A stretch of DNA of 64,000 nucleotides from Siphonodentalium dalli. Its lineage: Eukaryota; Mollusca; Scaphopoda; Gadilida; Siphonodentaliidae. Of this stretch, positions 57,711-64,000 are shown in pieces. The stretch spans positions 76,348,705-76,412,704 of the forward strand of contig CP136067.1 of NCBI GenBank assembly GCA_032622095.1, in the 5' to 3' direction. The notes under the pieces are model-generated. The model saw only the letters and a list, made by a program, of their open reading frames with translations, was not told the origin of the DNA and did not search any database. A program made the translations under genes and the position numbers. Numbering within the stretch: the stretch's first letter is position 1; the number at the start of each line of letters is the position of its first letter.

Positions 57711-58199
57711 TATGCTACGATATGTCATAAAATACGTTGGATGTTGTCGGATGGTATATCGTTGGCCCAACGTAATGCCAACGCAGATGACGTAGAAAGC
57801 TCTGATGTCAAACTATACGCGCGTTCACAACGGATCAGGCGTCTGCTTTTCATATTGCGAGCTTTGTTCTGGCTCTCGTTCAGTGTTGCTACTGGTATTT
57901 ATTTTAGCAAATAAAGGATTCAGTTTCTTCAATTTGGAATTCAAGGAATTGTTCGCTCTTTAGATACCACCATCGGTCATCAGGTCGCTATCCGAGGTAG
58001 GTTTACGTTTGTGAGAAACTACTCTTTTGTGTAAAATTAATTAATTATTTTTCCAATATTTTTCTCGGAATCACAAAGTTCTGAATGTTTGCCCGGCGTA
58101 CATATAAGTTATAGCGGGGAATACGTATTAACATGCATAGTAGTTTCTCACAAACGTGCATCTGATAGTGACATGGTAGCTGACGGTGGTAACTAAATT
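57711..58199. other. Right arm: unique insert with short inverted repeats
   Basis: 57740-57795 is arm-like (gttggcccaacgtaatgcca). Between 57990 and 58170 lies an inverted pair, cgtttgtgagaaactac and gtagtttctcacaaacg, about 130 bp apart, suggesting a small foldback insertion absent from the left arm. Confidence 0.55.
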
Positions 58200-58491
58200 A
58201 TGAACGAATTATTGGATGCCTCCGTTGGGTCAACGTTATACCCACCAAATGGTTTAGTTTCCAACGTTGGGCCAACGTTATGCCAACCATTTAGTCTGAA
58301 TATCAACGTTGGCCCAACGTTGGGCCAACACTCTCTATATGTCGTCCAACGTTGGCCCAACGTAGGCCCAACACGTTGGCCCAACGTTGACCCAATGAGC
58401 AAAATTACGTTGGCCCAACGTTGGTTGCCCTACACTGGCCCAACCATTTAGATGTTGGTTGGTCCAACGTTGGCCCAACCATGTCATGCTA
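58200..58491. repeat. Right arm: 'cgttgggccaacg' units and terminus
   Basis: Dense ccaacgttggcccaacg copies end with catgtcatgctatctgg, the complement of the left terminus. Confidence 0.9.
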
Positions 58492-58690
58492 TCTGGGGTA
58501 CGATTTCTCTGATATAACGAAGTTTTTTTTAGATTTATTGTAAAAATAGACAAAACAGCGCAATTTTTCATTTTTTTTGCCTCACTTAATGGGCGATAGA
58601 TCAATATTGTTTTGACCAGGGATATCGTATATAGTTTAGAAAAGTGCGTATATATATATACCGCATACGACAATATGCTGAATATGTCAT
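58492..58690. repeat. Dispersed repeat R, right half
   Basis: Continues R after the large structure: 'aaaaatagacaaaacagcgc', 'taatgggcgatagatcaata' and 'atatataccgcatacga' match 62745-62885. Confidence 0.75.
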
Positions 58691-59572
58691 TTTAATCCAC
58701 AGTCGCCATATTTTCTATTGTTCTCCCTTGCACAATATCCAGCCGATTGCCCACTGGTAACAATAGCTGTGGATTATTTAAACAATAAGTGTGCATTATT
58801 TTAACAATAACTGTGGAATATTAAAATATTCCCCAGGTATTGTCATAACAATCGCAAGTCATTGTTTGCTGTGTTCTCCACTTGCTGACACACCGGAATG
58901 TAAAATTGGTGTGACCAATCAATCAATCAAATAAGAAACTGAACAGTCTTAGGTGATTATAATGATCATAGGGATACTAAGAAAGACGGTGGGTGGAATT
59001 TGTTTAATGTAATAACAACAATTTTACATCAATGTTAGACAATTCGGACTAGAAAAATATATATCACCCCTGGTCAAGTGGTCCAGCAATATACTGAATT
59101 ATGATCTAGTTATGTGTTAATTTATTGTACTATTAATATGTGTATTATAAATAAAATTATCCTATCCTATCCTATCTGATATGATGCGGTTGGGTCCTGC
59201 TGAATTGCTCTGATGATGGTAGGGCAAACTGATGCTGTTAACAAATAGTACCGTGAGTTCCACAACGAATTAAAACAATGTACAAGCTAAAATTGAAGTC
59301 TGCTCTTGTGTGAGTTTGGACAATATGCATAGCAAATGCATTGCTCAACGCCACATATGCTAAGTCAGTGTCGTAATTTGGTTGCGAACAAACAATATAT
59401 TTATTAGATTTATTATTTAACTTACCAGTGTGATTATGGGAATAAGTGGTTTGAAGGTCTAAATTATGCTCGCGTTTGTTATATTCGTATAAGGCCTCTG
59501 TATGCCGCACATAGCCTAGTTCAAGAGATTGAATTGAGAAAGTTCGGTTCCCCAACTTCTTTGGCATTGAAC
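58691..59572. other. No gene; dispersed repeat and short (CCTAT)n
   Basis: 59066-59245 is the 'cccctggtcaagtggtcc' repeat, itself interrupted near 59095-59175 by about 80 bp ending in (atcct)n. The 109-codon minus frame at 59238-59567 has no recognisable domain. Confidence 0.5.
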
Positions 59573-60404
59573 AATAAAGAGCGTTCCTTGTTAATGCATT
59601 CCTGCTGTGGTATGAATAAAGAGCGTTTTTCTCTCACTTGTGTGCGAAATATTTATAACAGCTGAAAAATATATGTTATATTAACATTTATTTTCAGAGC
59701 ACACAAAGCCGGTATATCACTGGGGCTCTCCTCGCCTTTGTCGATTATGCAAAAGCTTGGAAGCTTCAAGTCAATACAAAAAAAAAATAATAATGATTTT
59801 CACGAAGAAATGGTCGAAAAATCTCCCCACATTCAAGTATGGAGGCTGTAGCATAGAAATAGTTAAAGAATTCACTTATTTGGGGGGGGGGGTAAATTAT
59901 TTTATAATCGTCGATTCCGCCAGAACATAAAGAAAACAGTTACAAACCGGAATGTGAAATTGGTAATTTCGGAATTAGACAATTCGGACTAGAAAAAATA
60001 TATTCCACCCCGGTCAAGTGGTCCTGCTAATCTGCTATGATGCGGTTGGGTCCTACTGAATTTCTCTGATGATGTTAGGGCAAACTGATGCTGATAACAA
60101 ATACTACCATTAAATATTTTTTATTTTGTCTTTTTCGCGGTGTTGCGATAATCTGAACATATCCACGAAAAGCCATTATGCGTATCAAACATTCAAAACA
60201 TATTTATTGCGAAATATGTTTAATACTGGTTGTATTAGTTGTTGAAATTCGACTATATTTTCGTACGATGGTGTACGTAAACACACACAAGTTGTGCTCT
60301 GCTTACATAACACAGAGCAATTCGATTGGTTATTCATACACAATGATATAAACGCTCTTTATTATTTCCATATCAGGAAAACAGTAATAAATAACGCTCT
60401 TTAT
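59573..60404. mobile_element. Possible TIR element with doubled AACGCTCTTTAT arms
   Basis: Left arm 59573-59628 and right arm 60351-60404 each contain two aataaagagcgtt/aacgctctttatt motifs at the same 42-bp spacing, in inverted orientation, with partial similarity between. The target duplication is not clear. Confidence 0.5.
59740..59950 (+). pseudogene. Frameshifted reverse-transcriptase fragment of a non-LTR element
   Basis: Three short frames in order give FVDYAKAWKLQVNT, then IMIFTKKWSKNLPTFKYGG and SIEIVKEFTYLG, then NRRFRQNIKKTV. This matches the order 'W-KL-VN-KTK-MIF ... EF-YLG ... G-F' that follows the catalytic box in non-LTR RTs, as in the ORF2 at 48783-50420. Frame breaks fall in the A-run near 59780 and the G-run at 59882-59892. 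The upstream catalytic box and everything downstream are missing. Confidence 0.75.
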
Positions 60405-61957
60405 GTTTACCATATCCGGATCTAAACAAAAGCCAAAAAACGTAACATGTATTGCTTTTGTTTACATGCCAAAGGGGAAGAAATCGACAATAACATACTG
60501 CTTATGTCATATTTCTGATTGCTATAAGAACAAAGTCTGTCTATATTTCACTATTTATGGCGGTTTTTGACGGATGGGAATATTTTAACAGCATACCCAC
60601 CGCCAACGCCGCCCGTATCTTTAGCGACACATTTGCATTGTATTTGAGACTTGTTCTAATAATGAAAAACTTACGAGGGTGGAGCCTTCTTATAACACGG
60701 AATCACTCGCACGATATAATTTTCTGGTAAATGCTAAATATTTAAATGTTGATAATCCAAATCAGTTCGTAATGTCGGGTACACCACACTATAACTTAAG
60801 TGGATTAGTTACGTTGATTACATGGATTTTAATAAAATGTTAAGAATTTGATGTCAAAATGCTGAAATTGAAGATCGTTTTATACGGGTACTGACTACTA
60901 TATATTTATAGTAAATAAACCTCATTCGATAACTTACGCTGGTCAAGAACTCCTTGTAAATCCAACTTCGAATTCATGGAAATAAATCAGATAAACAGTA
61001 CAATACGAAAACGACTCATCGAAAGATTTTTTTATTCCAATATTAACGGAAAACATCAGTTTGATCATCGGCTGGATTGTCATTTACCTCCGGGTGCTTG
61101 TGATGTTTATTTCGCTTATAAAATGAACGCCATGCTGATAGCATATAACTATGTAATATCCATTTAGATAACATCGACACAGAAAGTTTAGAAAATTACT
61201 TCATTCCCTGTTCGAATGCGGAGTTTGTTCACGTCACGTTTTACTGACAAAATTCACTCTTCTCACATTCAATTTACAAATGCGCCCGAGAACGACGTGT
61301 TAATTAATTAGATTAAAGCGTGTGGTAAGCTAATCGGCGACAAAGGCAATATCATGTTTGGGGCTACCTATAACTGATATCCCGATAACCACTCATCATA
61401 ACTGGATTGTCAACGAGGCTCAGTGCACACCAACTCAATGCGACAATTTTGATTTGTGGCAATGCAGCGAGGACGAGCAGTATCAGGCCAAGCAAAATAA
61501 ATGTTTGTTGTAACTGGAAGGTGTCCATGCAAATATGCACTGGTGTCAATTAGACTTCCGCCCATGTGTTATCTGAGGTATAACATAATGTGAGTCAAAA
61601 ATATTGTGTTCATATTGGTTTATAAATGCACAGCTAAGTAGGATATATAGCAGGATTGGCCATATTTCATGGGGCGGGGGGGGGGGGGGGGGGCGATTGA
61701 CACATTTTTAATGACAATTTTAATTCCAAATCTCCAGATCACTATTTAAAGTGGCAACTGAATTTGCGTACAAATCTTTATTTGTCTGACAGATTCGGAA
61801 ATTGTTTAATGGTCATGTTCACATTTTTTGTTAAAACTTTTATTGACTTTTAGTTGAATATATCATACATTGTAATGTCATTGACAAATTTAAAAGTAAT
61901 ACTATAGGTAAAATTAAATTTCGTCTTGTTATTCTTTAAATACTGAGGATTAAGCCA
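59951..61957. other. No gene called
   Basis: 59993-60115 is the 'ccccggtcaagtggtcctgc' dispersed repeat. The remainder is A/T-rich. Two short frames (60976-61167 plus; 61364-61549 minus, with a hydrophobic segment ILLGLILLVLAALP) cannot be supported as genes. A G-run lies at 61675-61693. Confidence 0.45.
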
Positions 61958-62053
61958 GATATTCCCCTCGCTGTCGGCCATTCGTCCAAATAATCACCTC
62001 GGCTTCGCCTCGGTGAATTATTTCTCCGAATGCCCGACAGCTCGGGGAATATC
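61958..62053. repeat. 96-bp near-perfect hairpin
   Basis: The left arm gatattcccctcgctgtcgg pairs with ccgacagctcggggaatatc; the inner arm ataatcacctcggcttcgcc pairs around its own centre. It is unusually G/C-rich for the window. Confidence 0.9.
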
Positions 62054-62089
62054 CTATACATATTTAAAACGTGCTGTGTTATGTAAGAT

Positions 62090-62266
62090 TATTTCAACCC
62101 TCACCCCAAAATTCAGCAAAAAGTCACTGTTTTAGGGGAATTCGGCACAAATGAATACAAAAGCACAGGTATTCGGAATATTTTTGTGCTCCGATATAGC
62201 AGGTTACATACTTATAAATACAAAGTATTGAAATGCCATTATTGCGGTGATAGATGTAAAAATGTC
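62090..62266. repeat. Dispersed repeat R, copy 2, left half
   Basis: 'cctcaccccaaaattcagc' to the TTAA at 62267; the right half follows the MITE at 62744-62885. Confidence 0.75.
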
Positions 62267-62743
62267 TTAAAGGTACTCAACCCGTAAAGAGGGTCCCCAT
62301 CTCAACAGATTCCAACAACAACAATCCGATCAGAGGGTCCTATATTACTATTTCTTTGGCTTTGGGGGTAAAAAATATTTGATTCGAGTCGAGGAACCCA
62401 TCAAACAAAGCTCAGAGTTATTAGATATTGATTTTTGAAATTTGTTATAAACTCGAGATGAGTACTAACAACTGCCGTAATCTGCTCTGGATGTGTACTC
62501 CAAATCTATTCAAACAGACAAGGATGGATAACTCTAAAATCAAGTGGTAATTTTAACGCAATTTTGAATGAGTTCTGGGCCAGATAGTATTCCCGATAAT
62601 GAAAAATAATAGATTTCTAAAATCGATATCTAACAAATCTGAGCTTTGATGGGTGACTTCCTCGACTCGAATCAAATATTTTTGACCCCCGAAGCCATTG
62701 AAATAGTAATTGAGAGGAGTTTTATCGGGTTGAGTACCTTTAA
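62267..62743. mobile_element. AGGTACTC palindromic MITE, copy 3, with TTAA target duplication
   Basis: TTAA at 62267-62270 and 62740-62743; the element 62271-62739 (469 bp) has perfect 14-bp termini AGGTACTCAACCCG. Relative to 11332-11782 it has about 45 extra bases after the left terminus and a degraded centre. It splits repeat R. Confidence 0.9.
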
Positions 62744-63200
62744 ATTTACTTGGAAAATAGACAAAAAATCATTCATTTTCAGTTGTTTCGCCCCTCTTAA
62801 TAGGCGATTATTCAATATTGCATTGAATGGAGATCCCGTATATAATCTAGAAACTTGTGGAAATATATACCGCATATGATTGTAGGATAAAGATGTCAGT
62901 CGTTGCCATAGATGCTATGTGGTGGTAGATTGTGTCACCCCCACCCCAAAATTCAGTAGAAAAAAATCAGTTTTAGAAATTTCCGTATGGCAGAATACAA
63001 AATCACAACAACTCTGATTATTTTGTGCTATTATATTGCAGTCTACGCACTTCGAGATATACATTGTGATAACGCCATGGTATCATTTACAGATGGCAAT
63101 ATTTCGGAGTATTCTGGTGAAAGTAATCCGAAAATCGTGAAATTTAAACTTGTTTCGCCCCTCTACATGGGTGATAATTCAATTCCATTTTGAACAATAA
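62744..63200. repeat. Repeat R copy 2, right half, and copy 3 (uninterrupted)
   Basis: 62744-62885 completes copy 2. 62935-63200 is a third, diverged but unbroken copy with 'cccaccccaaaattcagtag', 'gcagtctacgcacttcgag' and 'tttcgcccctctacatgggt'. It serves as the empty-site reference for the insertions in the other copies. Confidence 0.7.
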
Positions 63201-64000
63201 TCCAGGACAAATTCTCAAAAGTTGACGAGACACATAATGCATATGAATATTGTCGGATTGTATCATCTTCTGTCGCATTTGTTTGGTTACGTTATTGCAC
63301 CCCTCGCCCCAGTAATACAATACATCGCAAGATGAGACAAACACGGAATGTTTTGTGTCAAATGTGCAGCATTGCGAAATGTTTATCAGAGAGGTGTCCA
63401 ATCTTTATGTCAATCGACGAACCTGTGCTTAGTGAACTTTTGTTAAATTCTTCAACAGCGGTGACAACGCCGTTACTTTTCCCAAAAGGGTTGTTGGCAC
63501 GACTTCCTTTACATATCGTAGGTCGTCTGCACCCTGGAACCGGTGGAAGCCAAAGTTTGTTTGTACCTGGGTGCAGAAATGTTCTCCAATGCGGGCGCAT
63601 AGCCTACTCTTATTCGATACACATGGAGGGGTTTTAACGTCCAATGGGCATGAACTACCCACGAGACGACACAGCCATTAATGTGAGCTCGCGATCTCAC
63701 CACATCTAGTCATGGCTAAACCCTGCAAGTTGAGCCAAGGGGTCGTGTCTGGAATGAACCTGCATCCACATAGGACTCGATGTTTCCCCCAAGGGCTGCC
63801 ACTTCCCTTTAATCATATAATAGAATATTTTTGTTACATCAACAATACTGTACAAACAGTATAAACACTCTTTCTGTGGCTCTCCTATCTGGGAGTCATC
63901 ATCCACGATTTTGCCCTATGGGACCTTCCCACAGTATTTGGGGTTTTGATGCGACACGACCTTCTTGGTCACAGCCATCAAATCGAGCCTTGTCATCAAC
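63201..64000. other. No gene called; higher G+C
   Basis: Overlapping short frames lie on both strands. The plus frame at 63332-63637 contains FMSIDEPVLSELL, similar to FMSIDESVLKPLS read from repeat A on the minus strand (3930-4115), which hints at a shared repeat rather than a gene. Confidence 0.4.

Larger units (their letters stand above)
44998..58491. mobile_element. 13.5-kb hierarchical foldback structure
   Basis: Terminal inverted sequences cccagatagcatgac begin at 44998 and, inverted, end at 58491. Moving inward, the two arms carry the same components in mirror order: ggcccaacgttgg arrays, then 165-bp 'aaaacccccaaaaatgactt' units, then A/T-rich sequence, then the 21-bp ggtttgggacactc minisatellite. 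The centre (48200-54800) holds a split hairpin MITE and a retrotransposon. GGT before the left end and after the right end matches a single ggt in uninterrupted repeat R, suggesting a 3-bp target duplication. No transposase is recognised. Confidence 0.7.

Noticed and set aside
59238-59567. 109-codon minus frame
   Set aside because: Overlaps the 'ggtcaagtggtcc' dispersed repeat and has no recognisable domain.
61364-61549. 61-codon minus frame with hydrophobic segment, signal-peptide-like
   Set aside because: Weak start context and no supporting exon or homologue that I recognise; hydrophobic frames are common in T-rich DNA.
63332-63637. 101-codon plus frame as a possible exon
   Set aside because: Frames of like length occur on both strands here, no splice signals are convincing, and one segment resembles repeat A.

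Overview
The window looks like repeat-rich nuclear DNA from an invertebrate animal, most likely a marine mollusc. There are no operons and no compact coding. Spliceosomal-type exon boundaries, copia-type and CR1/L2-type retroelements, tandem satellites and many foldback elements are present. Several dispersed repeats (the 'gggccataactc' arrays at 34.9-37.4 kb and the 'tagctcacctgag' repeat at 26.8 kb) resemble repeats I associate with mollusc genomes; that assignment is from memory and was not searched. Most ORFs longer than 60 codons lie in repeats and are not genes.

Layout. 0-1 kb: a 25-bp satellite. 0.9-4.8 kb: inverted copies of sequence found again at 15.2-15.7 kb and 31.8-34.6 kb, carrying a TTAA-flanked MITE. 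8-9.1 kb: a tandemly duplicated palindromic unit. 9.4-14.9 kb: a cluster of palindromic MITEs. 16.6-18.9 kb: a 5'-truncated copia-like element with its 3' LTR. 19.8-20.5 kb: palindromic minisatellites. 21.2-22.2 kb: an unrecognised, frameshifted gene on the minus strand. 22.3-24.7 kb: an 11/22/33-bp satellite inside a TIR element, followed by the first exon of a small gene. The same module recurs inverted at 40.4-41.9 kb, where a two-exon version survives. 34.9-37.4 kb: degenerate mollusc-type arrays. 37.5-39.6 kb: a foldback element with tandem-repeat arms and a 9-bp target duplication, with another foldback element nested in it. 42.0-43.9 kb: a non-LTR retroelement fragment encoding a 2A-like peptide and an endonuclease, interrupted by a MITE. 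45.0-58.5 kb: a 13.5-kb hierarchical inverted structure with a nearly complete CR1/L2-type retrotransposon (ORF1 with zinc knuckles and an SGNH esterase, ORF2 with endonuclease and reverse transcriptase) at its centre. 58.5-64 kb: decayed repeats, an RT fragment and short hairpins.

The main theme is foldback architecture. Most repeat families here are palindromes or occur as inverted pairs, and many are nested, so insertion order can be read from the sequence. Two TTAA-target MITE groups are clear, and one insertion has its empty site elsewhere in the window. The host-gene content I can support is one tentative two-exon small gene and one unidentified degenerate gene. Boundaries are read by eye and are approximate unless a target duplication fixes them.
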